Assembly (NCBI GenBank): GCA_040766745.1
Contig: JAXGPX010000002.1
Coordinates: forward strand, 372,001-436,000
Length of the DNA: 64,000 nucleotides
Source of the DNA: JAXGPX01 sp040766745
GTDB taxonomy: Bacteria; Bacillota; Sulfobacillia; Fermentithermobacillales; Fermentithermobacillaceae
Direction: 5' to 3'
The position numbers and the translations under genes were made by a program. Position 1 is the stretch's first letter. Every line of letters starts with the position of its first letter. The notes beneath the pieces are model-generated. The model was not told the origin of the DNA. It did no database searches and saw nothing but the letters and a program-made list of their open reading frames with translations. This document shows, piece by piece, positions 7,740 to 16,273 of the stretch.

Positions 7740-9293
7740 TCATGCGTGCCGTAATACCATTCCGGGGCGACTTCCGGTATGGCGGCCGTCTTCAACCACG
7801 GGGATACCGTTTACCACAACCCAGTAAACCCCGACAGCGTACTGGTGGGGTTCAATGAATGTAGCCTTATCCAGTATCTCTTTGTCATCAAACAGTACCA
7901 GGTCAGCTCGCATGCCTTCCCGCAAGATACCACGATCCTGCAGTCCCAAACGCATGGCAGGAAGTGAGGTCATCTTTCTAATGCCTTCTTCTAATTTGAA
8001 AAGGTTTGCCTCGCGGACATATCTTGCCAAAATTCTGGCGAAAGTTCCATAGTTTCTTGGATGAGGCTGCCCCTTGGCTGTATCGATGTTGATGGAACTG
8101 CCATCAGAACCTGCCATAACCCAGGGCTGACTCATTACTGTTTTCACGTCTTCTTCGCACATGGCAAAATTGACGATTTGGACAATTCCGCCGTTCCTTT
8201 CAAGCAAGCCCAGGCATGCTTCTTCAGGCGAGATTTCGAGTGCTTCGCCAACTTCCTGTACGCTCTTGCCAATGAATCTGAGGTCATCTTCATTCTTCAA
8301 AGAAGCTATGACAAGATTTCCCCAGGTCTCGCGCCCTGATATCGCCTCAAGGATTTTCTTGCGTTCAGCCGGATCTTTGAATCTCTTCAAGCCTTCTTCA
8401 CGGCTTCCTGCCCACACCCAAGATGGAAGCGATGAGCCAAGCCCAGTTGAAGACGCAATATATGGGTACTGGTCGGCTGTAATGTCCAGGCCGTTTTTTC
8501 TGGCCTCTTCAATCATGGCTATGGCCTTGGCGGGCTTTCCCCAGTTTTGCTTGCCCATACCCTTAAAGTGAGAGATCTGAACTGGGATATTTGCTTCAAA
8601 TCCGATCTTTATGGCTTCTTCAAGAGACTCAAGGAGACGGTCTCCTTCATTTCTCATATGTGTAAAGTAGATACCTCTGTAATCAGCAGCTACTTTTGCC
8701 AGTTCGATTACTTCACTGGTATCCGAGTATGTTCCTGGAACATAAATTAGCCCGGTCGAGATACCAAACGCTCCTTGCTCCATGGCATCTGATACTAGTT
8801 TCTTCATGAGGGCTAGTTCCTCAGGAGTAGCGAGGCGCTTATCTGCACCCATAACTTGCCTTCTAACGGTTCCGTGGCCTACCAGAGCCGCAACGTTGAT
8901 GCTGACCCCCTGTTCTTCAAGTACTTTGATGTACGACTCCATGTCTGTCCAGGCCGGAGACTCTTCATCTTCACCTGTATCCTCATCAGGCCTGAATCCC
9001 AGGCCTCTTGGGGCTGCCGATGAGCCGCATTGCCCGATAACTTCTAGGGTTACTCCCTGCATTATCTTGCTGTTGGCAGTGGGGTTGGCTACCAAAACCG
9101 AGTCTGAGTGTGAATGGGCATCTATGAAACCTGGAGATAAACACTTCCCGTCTGCGTCTACAACCTTCTTGGATTCTTCAGTGACTTTTCCTACTTTCAC
9201 AATGTACCCGTCTTTGACGGCCACATCAGCCCGGAACCATGGGGCCCCTGTTCCATCAAAGACCCTGGCGTTTTTGAAAACCAAATCAAACAA
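7740..9293 (-). CDS. N-acyl-D-amino-acid deacylase family amidohydrolase
   Basis: The 517-residue protein is an amidohydrolase of the D-aminoacylase group, zinc enzymes that remove acyl groups from D-amino acids or similar amides. It shows FKNARVFDGTG, the HxH metal site in GFIDAHSHSD (His60, His62), VIGQCGSS with the group's bridging Cys89, GISTGLIYVPGTYS, YFTHMRNEG, PVQISHFKG and MAGSDGSS. The TTG at 9293 is preferred because GGGAGGAG sits 5 bases upstream and the family N-terminus starts there; a longer frame to 9614 has no homology-like content. Convergent with the tRNA pair, divergent from por. The exact substrate is unknown. Confidence 0.88.
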   Translation of the reverse strand: MFDLVFKNARVFDGTGAPWFRADVAVKDGYIVKVGKVTEESKKVVDADGKCLSPGFIDAHSHSDSVLVANPTANSKIMQGVTLEVIGQCGSSAAPRGLGFRPDEDTGEDEESPAWTDMESYIKVLEEQGVSINVAALVGHGTVRRQVMGADKRLATPEELALMKKLVSDAMEQGAFGISTGLIYVPGTYSDTSEVIELAKVAADYRGIYFTHMRNEGDRLLESLEEAIKIGFEANIPVQISHFKGMGKQNWGKPAKAIAMIEEARKNGLDITADQYPYIASSTGLGSSLPSWVWAGSREEGLKRFKDPAERKKILEAISGRETWGNLVIASLKNEDDLRFIGKSVQEVGEALEISPEEACLGLLERNGGIVQIVNFAMCEEDVKTVMSQPWVMAGSDGSSINIDTAKGQPHPRNYGTFARILARYVREANLFKLEEGIRKMTSLPAMRLGLQDRGILREGMRADLVLFDDKEILDKATFIEPHQYAVGVYWVVVNGIPVVEDGRHTGSRPGMVLRHA

Positions 9294-9705
9294 GTGATCT
9301 CCTCCCTTAAAGTAAATGCACAAAGCCCACCCTGCCTCAACTGGTTGTTGATATACTCCACATATTTCGCTATACCAACTAACCTTTCCTGCCTGAGGAA
9401 AGGCTTTTTGGAACGTGGAAACGGGAGAAGTTCTCGAGTCCGAATGGGTGGAAAACCTAGCGTATTCTTGGGCCTGATGCCCGGGAAGTCGCATTCGGTC
9501 CTTTTTTGCGCCGGATGGCCAGGCGTTTTGCAATGGACAAGGACAAGAGGTGCCTATGTCCGGTTTTTCGAACTCTTTCGGACTCCTTGCCAGCCAATTT
9601 CCTTGACTCAGCATGCCTTGTTTGTTAACGTAGTGACGATAAGGTAGTCGCGAACTTTTTCATTTAAGTTCACAATGAATTCACCTTTCGGAGGAGGAAG
9701 GGCTC
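9294..9705. other. 412-base divergent intergenic region between amidohydrolase and por operon
   Basis: No gene is supported here. A hairpin with a T run lies at 9383-9409 (listed separately). A possible por promoter has TTGACT at 9603-9608, but only a weak -10 follows, so it is not scored as a site. GGAGGAGG before porG is a strong ribosome site. No known riboswitch core was recognised on either strand. Confidence 0.5.
9383..9409 (+). terminator. Intrinsic-terminator-like hairpin upstream of por operon
   Basis: CCTTTCCT (9383-9390) pairs with AGGAAAGG (9396-9403) around a 5-base loop, followed by CTTTTT. It points rightward though no rightward gene lies before it, so it would either end a leader transcript or limit read-through from the tRNAs. 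Confidence 0.4.
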
Positions 9706-10284
9706 GTGACAAAGCTTTTAGAAATTCGCTGGCATGCAAGAGGCGGACAAGGTGCCAAGACCGCTTCCACTTTACTTGCCGAGTCAGCCATGGGTGCCGG
9801 CAAATTTGTCCAGGGGTTTCCAGAGTACGGTCCCGAACGCATGGGTGCACCAATCCGAGCTTATAACCGGATAGGGGACGAGCCCATAACGATTCATTCG
9901 AACGTTGAAAGGCCAGACGTAGTAATGGTTTTGGATCCGTCACTGATTGGGCCGGTCAACGTCACCGAAGGATTGGGGCCGGATGGGATTATTATTATCA
10001 ACACAAAACTGTCGCCTGAAGAGGCCAAAGAGAAGCTTGGAACCAACAACATCAAGGTAGCTACAATAGACGCAAGCGGAATATCTGTTGCGTGTATTGG
10101 AAGGGATATTCCTAATACTCCTATGATGGGAGCGCTTCTCAAACTGGTCAACGTTCTTCCCTTTGACTACTTCCTAGAGAGAATGAAAGAAGATCTTTCA
10201 AGGAAGTTTGCTGGACGGGAAAAGATAGTCGAGGGCAATATCGACGCCATGCGCCGAGCCTTCGAGGAGGTGAAGTTGGCATGA
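9706..10284 (+). CDS. porG: Pyruvate:ferredoxin oxidoreductase, gamma subunit
   Basis: The 192-residue protein is the gamma domain of 2-oxoacid:ferredoxin oxidoreductases (EIRWHARGGQGAKTASTLLAESAM, then GFPEYGPERMGAPIRAYNR). Gamma binds CoA-related parts of the enzyme that turns pyruvate, CoA and oxidised ferredoxin into acetyl-CoA, CO2 and reduced ferredoxin, or the reverse. GTG start after GGAGGAGGAAGGG. Its end overlaps the delta start by four bases (ATGA), giving a tightly coupled gamma-delta-alpha-beta operon, the order typical of four-subunit archaeal and clostridial enzymes. Confidence 0.93.
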   Translation: MTKLLEIRWHARGGQGAKTASTLLAESAMGAGKFVQGFPEYGPERMGAPIRAYNRIGDEPITIHSNVERPDVVMVLDPSLIGPVNVTEGLGPDGIIIINTKLSPEEAKEKLGTNNIKVATIDASGISVACIGRDIPNTPMMGALLKLVNVLPFDYFLERMKEDLSRKFAGREKIVEGNIDAMRRAFEEVKLA

Positions 10285-10568
10285 CCAATCCAAAAGGGTA
10301 CAAGGAAATCCCCATTGGCGGCATCATCACTGAAGCCGGCAACTCTGTGAAGTACAAGACTGGGGACTGGAGAAGCTCCAGGCCTGTTTGGACCGAAGAA
10401 GGATGTGTTCACTGCCTCACGTGCTGGGTTTTCTGTCCGGATAATGCCATTTTCGTAAAGGATGGCAAGATGGCCGGTATCGATTACGACCACTGCAAGG
10501 GCTGCGGAATCTGTGCCCGGGAGTGCCCGAGGAAAGAAAAAGCCCTGCATATGGTGAAAGAATCATAA
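10281..10568 (+). CDS. porD: Pyruvate:ferredoxin oxidoreductase, delta (2x[4Fe-4S]) subunit
   Basis: This 95-residue ferredoxin-like subunit holds two cluster motifs: CVHCLTCWVFCP and CKGCGICARECP. It passes electrons from the beta-subunit site to external ferredoxin. The N-terminal part (SVKYKTGDWRSSRPVW) is typical of PorD. It overlaps porG and is followed after 33 bases by porA. Confidence 0.94.
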   Translation: MTNPKGYKEIPIGGIITEAGNSVKYKTGDWRSSRPVWTEEGCVHCLTCWVFCPDNAIFVKDGKMAGIDYDHCKGCGICARECPRKEKALHMVKES

Positions 10569-10601
10569 CAGGGCAAATGCTTTTAAGAAGGGGGCATAAA
10601 A

Positions 10602-11792
10602 GTGGCTAGTGAACAAAAAAGAGTGGCTATGACCGGTAACGAGGCAGTGGCCAACGGCATGCGCCAGATCGATCCTGACGTTGTTGCCGCTTATCCTATC
10701 ACGCCTCAAACCGATATTGTACAGTTTTTCTCAACATTCGCTGCAAATGGTGCAGTTAAAACCGAGTTAGTTACTGTAGAGAGCGAGCATTCAGCCATGT
10801 CTGCTACCATCGGAGCTTCAGCAGCAGGCGCAAGGGCTATGACAGCTACATCTTCCCAGGGCCTTGCTTTGATGCATGAAATGCTTCATATTGCATCAGG
10901 GTACAGGCTCCCAATAGTGATGCCTATGGTCAACAGGGCTCTGTCAGGCCCTATCAATATTCACTGTGACCATTCCGATAGCATGGCCGCTTTGACTACA
11001 GGATGGCTCCAGATTTACTCTGAGAGCGCACAAGAGGCGTACGACAATCTCATTCAAGCCATGAGAATTGCTGAACATCCAGACGTTCTGTTGCCAACCA
11101 TGGTCTGCCAGGACGGTTTTATTACCAGTCACGGCATTGAGAATTTGCATCTGCTTCCTGACGATGTAGTTAAGAAATTCGTCGGCGAGTACAAGCCTCA
11201 GAACTATCTCCTTAACCTCAGCAATCCAATAGCCGTTGGGCCGTTGGCACTGCAGGATTACTACACGGAGACCAAGGCTCAGCAGGCTGAGGCAATGGCT
11301 GCTTCCAAGAAAGTAATTCTCGAAGTTGCCGAAGAATACGCCAAGATTTCAGGCCGCAAGTACGGTCTTTTCGAGGCTTACAAGATGGACGATGCTGAAA
11401 GAGTAATCGTAGTTCTCAACTCTACTGCGGGTACTACCAAGGCTGTTGTAGATGCTCTGAGAGCAAAGGGAGAAAAAGTTGGAGTCCTGAAGCCCAGAGT
11501 ACTCAGGCCGTTCCCTGGAGATGAACTGGTAGACGCATTGTCTTCGGCGAAGGCAGTTGCAGTTATGGATAGAGCAGAGACATTCTCAACAAGGGGCGGA
11601 CAGCTCTTTACAGAACTTCGTTCCGCATTCTATGAGGCTTCCAAGCGTCCGCTTATGAGGAACTACATCTTTGGCCTGGGTGGAAGAGACACCACAACCC
11701 GGGAGATTAACAAGGTGTTTGCAGACCTTAGAACGGATCTTGAAAGAGGCCGGGTTGAAAAACTCGTTACGCATCTGGACGTCAGAGAATAG
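10602..11792 (+). CDS. porA: Pyruvate:ferredoxin oxidoreductase, alpha subunit
   Basis: The 396-residue protein has the pyrimidine-binding and C-terminal domains of the alpha subunit: GNEAVANGMRQ, AAYPITPQTDIVQ, VESEHSAMSATIGASAAGAR, TSSQGLALMHEMLHIASG and a late RAETFSTRGGQL segment. The residues around SGPINIHCDHSD resemble pyruvate rather than 2-oxoglutarate enzymes. GTG start follows AAGGGGG. Substrate pyruvate is inferred from family resemblance; a branched 2-oxoacid cannot be fully excluded. Confidence 0.93.
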   Translation: MASEQKRVAMTGNEAVANGMRQIDPDVVAAYPITPQTDIVQFFSTFAANGAVKTELVTVESEHSAMSATIGASAAGARAMTATSSQGLALMHEMLHIASGYRLPIVMPMVNRALSGPINIHCDHSDSMAALTTGWLQIYSESAQEAYDNLIQAMRIAEHPDVLLPTMVCQDGFITSHGIENLHLLPDDVVKKFVGEYKPQNYLLNLSNPIAVGPLALQDYYTETKAQQAEAMAASKKVILEVAEEYAKISGRKYGLFEAYKMDDAERVIVVLNSTAGTTKAVVDALRAKGEKVGVLKPRVLRPFPGDELVDALSSAKAVAVMDRAETFSTRGGQLFTELRSAFYEASKRPLMRNYIFGLGGRDTTTREINKVFADLRTDLERGRVEKLVTHLDVRE

Positions 11793-11803
11793 GAGGGGTT
11801 ATT

Positions 11804-12733
11804 GTGGCTACTTTAAAAGAACTCTCTAGCGTTCCGGAAGTGCTTGCCCCGGGCCACCGGATGTGTGCCGGATGTGGTGCTCCAGTCGTGGTCAGGCAGG
11901 TTTTGCGCGGAGCTAAATCGCCTGTAGTGGTAGGCAGCGCAACAGGATGCCTTGAAGTTTCCACTACTATTTACCCGTATACTTCCTGGAACAGTCCGTT
12001 TATTCATACAGCATTTGAAAATGCTGCAGCAAGCCTTTCAGGTGTTGAAGCAGCATACCGGTCTCTGAAACGCCAGGGGAAAATAACAGACGATATGAAG
12101 TTCGTATGTTTTGGCGGAGACGGAGGCACTTACGACATTGGTTTGCAGAGCCTTTCCGGTGCTATGGAAAGAGGCCACAACATGGTCTACGTTTGCTATG
12201 ACAACGGTGCTTACATGAACACTGGAATACAGCGTTCGTCGGCAACACCGAGAGGCGCAGATACTACAACCACTCCGGTTGGAAAAGTACAGCCTGGCAA
12301 GCAGGATAACAGAAAAGATCTTACAAAGATCATGATGGCTCATGAAATTCCGTACGTAGCTCAGGTTTCACCGTCACACTGGAATGACATGTACCAGAAG
12401 AGCGAGAAAGCTTTCGCCGTTGATGGCCCGGCTTTCATTAATGCCCTGGCTCCATGTCCCAGAGGTTGGCGTTACGATTCCAAGGATACTATCGAAATGT
12501 GCAAACTGGCTGTAGACACCTGCTTCTGGCCTCTTTATGAGGTAGTTGAAGGTAAGGTTCGCGTAACCCACAAGCCTAGAAACAAGAAGCCTGTAGTCGA
12601 GTTCCTTAAGGCTCAGGGCAGGTTCCGCCATTTGTTCCGGCCTGAGAACGAGGAAATTCTCGAGCAGATTCAGGCAGAAGTTGATAGAAAGTGGGAAGAA
12701 CTCCTGGCACTAGAGGGAATTGCCAGCGAATAA
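11804..12733 (+). CDS. porB: Pyruvate:ferredoxin oxidoreductase, beta (TPP-binding) subunit
   Basis: The 309-residue beta subunit binds thiamine diphosphate and a [4Fe-4S] cluster. It shows HRMCAGCGAP with cluster cysteines, SATGCLEVST, FGGDGGTYDIGLQSLSGA with the TPP/Mg2+ motif, and YDNGAYMNTGIQRSSATP. GTG start after AGGAGGGG, 11 bases after porA. It is the last gene of the operon; a strong terminator lies 133 bases further on. Confidence 0.95.
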   Translation: MATLKELSSVPEVLAPGHRMCAGCGAPVVVRQVLRGAKSPVVVGSATGCLEVSTTIYPYTSWNSPFIHTAFENAAASLSGVEAAYRSLKRQGKITDDMKFVCFGGDGGTYDIGLQSLSGAMERGHNMVYVCYDNGAYMNTGIQRSSATPRGADTTTTPVGKVQPGKQDNRKDLTKIMMAHEIPYVAQVSPSHWNDMYQKSEKAFAVDGPAFINALAPCPRGWRYDSKDTIEMCKLAVDTCFWPLYEVVEGKVRVTHKPRNKKPVVEFLKAQGRFRHLFRPENEEILEQIQAEVDRKWEELLALEGIASE

Positions 12734-12865
12734 GCCTGGGCAGACAGCCTGGAATAGGCAGCAGTTGCTTATCGGGCCTTGGATTTGAACTGGGTTTTCA
12801 AAGCACAGTTTTAGGGCTCGTTGCTAAATGAAGGCTCATGTTATAATATCGAGGGCGAATGGTAA

Positions 12866-12892
12866 GGGCGGGTATGTTCTCCCGCCCTTTTT
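12866..12892 (+). terminator. Intrinsic terminator between porB and gltX
   Basis: GGGCGGG (12866-12872) pairs with CCCGCCC (12881-12887), followed by TTTTT. A perfect TATAAT (12842-12847) lies just upstream, so the hairpin may end the por transcript or sit at the start of a gltX leader. No T-box signature was found. Confidence 0.8.
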
Positions 12893-12939
12893 GAACAGTC
12901 TAGTTAGAGAGAAGTTTGGTGAATACGAGGTGTTGTCGG

Positions 12940-14415
12940 GTGGGCGAATTACGGGTAAGATTTGCTCCGTCTCCTACCGGGTATCTTCATATTGGAGGGG
13001 CACGGACGGCTCTTTTTAATTACCTTTATGCCAGGCATAACGGGGGCAAATTTGTTTTACGCATAGAAGATACTGATACCGAGCGGACCATTGAAGATTC
13101 TGCAGAAAAAATGATGCAAAGTTTCAGGTGGCTTGGGTTGGATTGGGATGAAGGGCCTATTACAGGGGGTCCGGCCGGGCCTTATCAGCAATCACTGCGT
13201 CAGGAACTTTATCGGAAATACGCAATGAGCTTGCTGGACAAAGGCCTGGCATACAGGTGCTATTGTACCCCTGAAGAACTTGCTGCAGAAAGGGAACAGG
13301 CAAGGGCCGAGAGGAAAGCGCCAAGGTACAGCGGCAGGTGCAGGAATCTTACCCCTGAGGAGCGGGAGAGGCTGGAAAGGGAAGGCCGGAACAGCACTAT
13401 TAGATTCAGGACTCCCGACCAGGGCAATACTGTAGTGAACGACCTTATTCACGGAGAGGTTTCCTTTAAGAATGAGGAAATTGCCGATTTCATAATAATG
13501 AAATCTGACGGGTTTCCTACATACAATTTTGCGTGCGTTATTGATGACTGGCTAATGGGGATAACCCATGTTCTTAGGGCCGACGAGCATCTTTCGAATA
13601 CGCCAAAACAGATGATGATCTACCGTGCTTTGTCAGCTCCTATGCCGAAATTCGGCCATGTTCCCATGATACTTGCGCCGGACAGGTCCAAACTGTCCAA
13701 GAGGCACGGAGCACAAACAGTAGAAGAGTTCCGTGATAAGGGGTATCTGCCAGAGGCCATTGTAAATTATATAGCACTTCTAGGGTGGACTCCTCCTGAC
13801 GCTACCAAAGAGATCATGACCCTTGAGGAAATGGCAGAAGAATTCGACTTGTCGAGGGTATCATCTACTGCTGCGGTTTACGATGTTCAAAAACTCACCT
13901 GGATGAATGGGCAGTATATTAGGCAGCTTGAACCGGAAGCATTGGTACAGAAGTACATGCCTTTCGCAGTTGCCGCAGGGCTTGGCACAGAAGAAGAATT
14001 GGCCGGGAAGAGGGATTGGCTTAAGAAGGTTGTAGTTTCACTGCAGGAGAGAGCAAGGACCTTGGAAGAATTGGCTGAGGCGTCTGCGTTTTACTTCAGG
14101 CTTCCCAGTGCTTACGATGAGAAAGGTGTAAGGAAATTCTTCACCAAGCCAAATGTTGCGGGATTGCTTGAAAAAGGCGCAGAGGTACTCTCAGGCCTAT
14201 CTGACTGGAGTATTGAGTCATGCGAGAAAGCTTACAGGAATCTTATCGATGACGAAGGCATAAAAGGCGGAGAGTTGATTCACCCAACCAGGCTTGCACT
14301 TAGCGGGAAAACAGTAGGCCCCGGATTGTTTGAGTTAATGTATGTACTTGGGAAGGATGAGTCAGTTTCCAGGCTTACAGCTGCTGTCAAGTACATCGAA
14401 AACATGCAGCATTAG
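12940..14415 (+). CDS. gltX: Glutamyl-tRNA synthetase
   Basis: The 491-residue class I synthetase charges tRNA-Glu (and, in lineages without GlnRS, also tRNA-Gln for later amidation). MGELRVRFAPSPTGYLHIGG contains the HIGH-like motif; KLSKRHG near residue 251 is the KMSKS motif. Cysteines in YRCYCTPEE and SGRCRN fit the GluRS zinc region. GTG at 12940 is chosen because it gives the standard N-terminus and has AGGTG 7 bases before it. tRNA-Gln and tRNA-Glu genes lie 0.8 kb downstream. Whether it is discriminating cannot be judged here. Confidence 0.95.
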   Translation: MGELRVRFAPSPTGYLHIGGARTALFNYLYARHNGGKFVLRIEDTDTERTIEDSAEKMMQSFRWLGLDWDEGPITGGPAGPYQQSLRQELYRKYAMSLLDKGLAYRCYCTPEELAAEREQARAERKAPRYSGRCRNLTPEERERLEREGRNSTIRFRTPDQGNTVVNDLIHGEVSFKNEEIADFIIMKSDGFPTYNFACVIDDWLMGITHVLRADEHLSNTPKQMMIYRALSAPMPKFGHVPMILAPDRSKLSKRHGAQTVEEFRDKGYLPEAIVNYIALLGWTPPDATKEIMTLEEMAEEFDLSRVSSTAAVYDVQKLTWMNGQYIRQLEPEALVQKYMPFAVAAGLGTEEELAGKRDWLKKVVVSLQERARTLEELAEASAFYFRLPSAYDEKGVRKFFTKPNVAGLLEKGAEVLSGLSDWSIESCEKAYRNLIDDEGIKGGELIHPTRLALSGKTVGPGLFELMYVLGKDESVSRLTAAVKYIENMQH

Positions 14416-14465
14416 GCCTCTGGGAGGGACTCCCATTAGCCGGCCCAGGTAAGGAGGCGATCACA

Positions 14466-14981
14466 GTGGATGTTATCGAGGCAATAAAGGCCAGGCGCAG
14501 TATACGAAAGTTTCAGGATAAGCCGATTCCGGAGGAATTCTTGAAAACCATTATGGAATGTGCAGTTCTGGCTCCGAGTGCAGGAAACAGGCAACCATGG
14601 ATCTTTGTATTGGTCAAAAGCCAGGATGTAAAAGAAAAATTAGTGGAAGCTTCGGGAAATCAAGTTTTCTTGGCTCAGGCTCCGGTAGTGATTGTTGTAT
14701 GCGGAGACGCTGAAGTGGCAGGTAAGCGGTATGAGGACAGGGGAAGGACCTTGTACTTTATCCAGGATACAGCTGCAGCAGTTACAAACATCCTTCTTAC
14801 TGCAACTTCCTTCGGACTGGGTACCTGCTGGGTTGGGGCTTTCCGGGAAACTTCGGTGCGAGAGGCTTTGGAATTACCTCCAAACTTACGTCCTGTGGCA
14901 ATGATACCAGTTGGATACCCGGACCAAGACAGGGGCTTAAGGAATTTGCGGCCACTTGAAGACATAGTGTGGGAGAGGTAG
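14466..14981 (+). CDS. Nitroreductase family FMN oxidoreductase
   Basis: The 171-residue protein has the nitroreductase fold signature: MDVIEAIKARRSIRKFQDKP with the FMN-phosphate-binding RRSIR, APSAGNRQPW, a middle IQDTAAAVTNILLTATSFGLGTCWVG, and VGYPD near the end. Such enzymes reduce nitro compounds, quinones or other acceptors with NAD(P)H. GTG start after TAAGGAGGCG. It follows gltX by 50 bases and may be co-transcribed. The substrate is unknown. Confidence 0.9.
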   Translation: MDVIEAIKARRSIRKFQDKPIPEEFLKTIMECAVLAPSAGNRQPWIFVLVKSQDVKEKLVEASGNQVFLAQAPVVIVVCGDAEVAGKRYEDRGRTLYFIQDTAAAVTNILLTATSFGLGTCWVGAFRETSVREALELPPNLRPVAMIPVGYPDQDRGLRNLRPLEDIVWER

Positions 14982-15169
14982 ATTCAGAACAGGAGTAACG
15001 GCTGACTACAGTTCTTAAGTTCCAGCCATGGGGCTCATATTTGAGCTATGATCTTGGGCAATACTTGCAAATTGCAGATTTTATCCGGTAAGATGGGCGG
15101 AAATAGGCAGCTGAATACACGCCGTAAGCCTGCTTGGTGGCATAGCTTTGCAATTTTGCTCTTGGTATA

Positions 15170-15198
15170 TTGTCTGGTTTTATGGTTAATGGTATAAT
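15170..15198 (+). promoter_or_regulatory. Promoter for tRNA-Gln/tRNA-Glu
   Basis: TTGTCT (15170-15175) and a perfect TATAAT (15193-15198) are 17 bases apart and 20 bases upstream of tRNA-Gln. Confidence 0.7.
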
Positions 15199-15217
15199 CG
15201 TACCTGCTGTACGAGTT

Positions 15218-15291
15218 TGGGGGATCGGCTAGTGGTAGGCCAACAGACTCTGGATCTGTCTGCGGAGGTTCGAATCCTCCTCCCCCAGCCA
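15218..15291 (+). tRNA. tRNA-Gln (anticodon CTG)
   Basis: Acceptor TGGGGGA pairs with TCCCCCA, anticodon stem ACAGA/TCTGT surrounds CTCTGGA, T-arm GAGGTTCGAATCCTC, and GCCA is encoded. A decayed copy of its promoter and 5' end lies about 1 kb downstream. Confidence 0.95.
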
Positions 15292-15305
15292 GAAGGAGAC
15301 ATAGT

Positions 15306-15381
15306 GGCCCTATCGTCTAGAGGCCTAGGACACCGCCCTCTCACGGCGGAGACACGGGTTCGAATCCCGTTGGGGCTGCCA
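15306..15381 (+). tRNA. tRNA-Glu (anticodon CTC)
   Basis: Acceptor GGCCCTA pairs with TGGGGCT (two G-U pairs), anticodon stem CCGCC/GGCGG surrounds CTCTCAC, T-arm CGGGTTCGAATCCCG, encoded GCCA. It lies 14 bases after tRNA-Gln. Confidence 0.94.
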
Positions 15382-15404
15382 AAAAAATGAGACGTGAGAA
15401 CAAG

Positions 15405-15432
15405 ACCTGCTGAACGCAGGTTTTTTGTTTTT
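15405..15432 (+). terminator. Terminator of the tRNA-Gln/Glu transcript
   Basis: CCTGC, loop TGAAC, GCAGG, then TTTTTTGTTTTT. It lies 24 bases after tRNA-Glu. Confidence 0.8.
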
Positions 15433-15554
15433 GGGATCGGCTGTGCTCCGAAAGCCAACATGAATGCAGTTGACTTACTTTAGGCTACATCTTACAATTA
15501 GCATGTAAGACATGTCTCGATTTATGTGATTCTCCTCAAAAGGAAGGGATTCCT

Positions 15555-15794
15555 GTGAAGATTATCACCCTATCTAATAAAGGCCAGATTGTTATACCTG
15601 CAGAGTTACGTCAAAGGTATAATCTTAAACAAGGGGACAGATTTCTGGTCAAGGACGAGGACGGAAAGATCACACTCCAATTGCTGGAGCGCCATCCGCT
15701 TCTTGGGCTGAAAGGATCTTACAGAGGGAAAGGTGATTTGCTCTCTGATCTTCTTCAAGAAAGAAAAGCCGAACGCGACCGGGAGGAGAACTAG
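15555..15794 (+). CDS. AbrB/MazE-type antitoxin
   Basis: The 79-residue protein begins with a SpoVT/AbrB motif (SNKGQIVIPAELRQRYNLKQGD) and ends in a charged tail (LLQERKAERDREEN), the layout of antitoxins paired with PIN toxins: an N-terminal DNA-binding dimer and a C-terminal toxin-binding tail. GTG start after AAAAGGAAGGG. The toxin gene begins one base after its stop, so they are translationally coupled. Autoregulation is likely from the family. Confidence 0.85.
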   Translation: MKIITLSNKGQIVIPAELRQRYNLKQGDRFLVKDEDGKITLQLLERHPLLGLKGSYRGKGDLLSDLLQERKAERDREEN

Positions 15795-15795
15795 C

Positions 15796-16215
15796 ATGAC
15801 AGGAAGGTACGTCCTGGATAGCTACGGCCTTCTGGCATTGCTTCAAGGTGAAGATGGCGCTGATGCCGTTGAGAAAATTATCTCGTCTGATGAGTCTGAA
15901 GTCTATATGAGCATTATGAATCTCGGGGAAGTGTTCTACATTCTTTGCAGAAGATTCGGAGAAGCGGCCGCTTGTGACCTGGAGACCCGGATCTTGCAGA
16001 CGCCCAAAATACGCATTGCACAAGCCTCGTGGGAAAGGGTAAGAGCTGCAGCTATCATAAAAGCCACGGGCGGCCTTTCGTTCGCAGATTGTTTCTCCGC
16101 TTCATTGGCTCTCGAACTGGAGGCCGTTTTAGTGACAGGTGATCCTGAGTTTGCCAGACTGCAGGATTCTTTGGGGTTGAGAATCCTGTGGTTGTCAGTG
16201 AAGGGCAACTCTTAA
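15796..16215 (+). CDS. PIN-domain ribonuclease toxin (VapC-like)
   Basis: The 139-residue PIN protein has the four expected acidic residues: Asp8 (YVLDSYGLLALL), Glu45 (NLGEVFYIL), Asp98 (SFADCFSASLA) and Asp116 (VTGDPEF). PIN toxins cut RNA, often tRNA or rRNA, when not held by the antitoxin. The ATG at 15796 follows GGGAGGAG and gives a normal PIN N-terminus; an upstream in-frame start would extend back into the antitoxin gene. The pair sits between the tRNA-Gln/Glu genes and a broken copy of the tRNA-Gln 5' region. Confidence 0.88.
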   Translation: MTGRYVLDSYGLLALLQGEDGADAVEKIISSDESEVYMSIMNLGEVFYILCRRFGEAAACDLETRILQTPKIRIAQASWERVRAAAIIKATGGLSFADCFSASLALELEAVLVTGDPEFARLQDSLGLRILWLSVKGNS

Positions 16216-16230
16216 ACATGCTAACCCTTA

Positions 16231-16273
16231 TATGGTATAGCCGCACCTGCTGTACGAGTTCGGGGGATCGGCC
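16231..16273 (+). repeat. Decayed duplicate of tRNA-Gln promoter and 5' end
   Basis: These 43 bases match 15188-15230 at 37 positions, with no gaps. The source spans the -10 box, the leader and the first 13 bases of tRNA-Gln. The rest of the tRNA is missing, so this is a remnant. A shorter similar piece, GGGATCGGCTGTG, lies at about 15433 just after the tRNA terminator. Confidence 0.75.

Noticed and set aside
12828..13019. Small plus-strand frame spanning the terminator before gltX
   Set aside because: It runs through a strong intrinsic terminator and then overlaps gltX in another frame.
15186..15461. Minus-strand frame over tRNA-Gln/Glu
   Set aside because: Same artefact: antisense of two tRNAs and their terminator.
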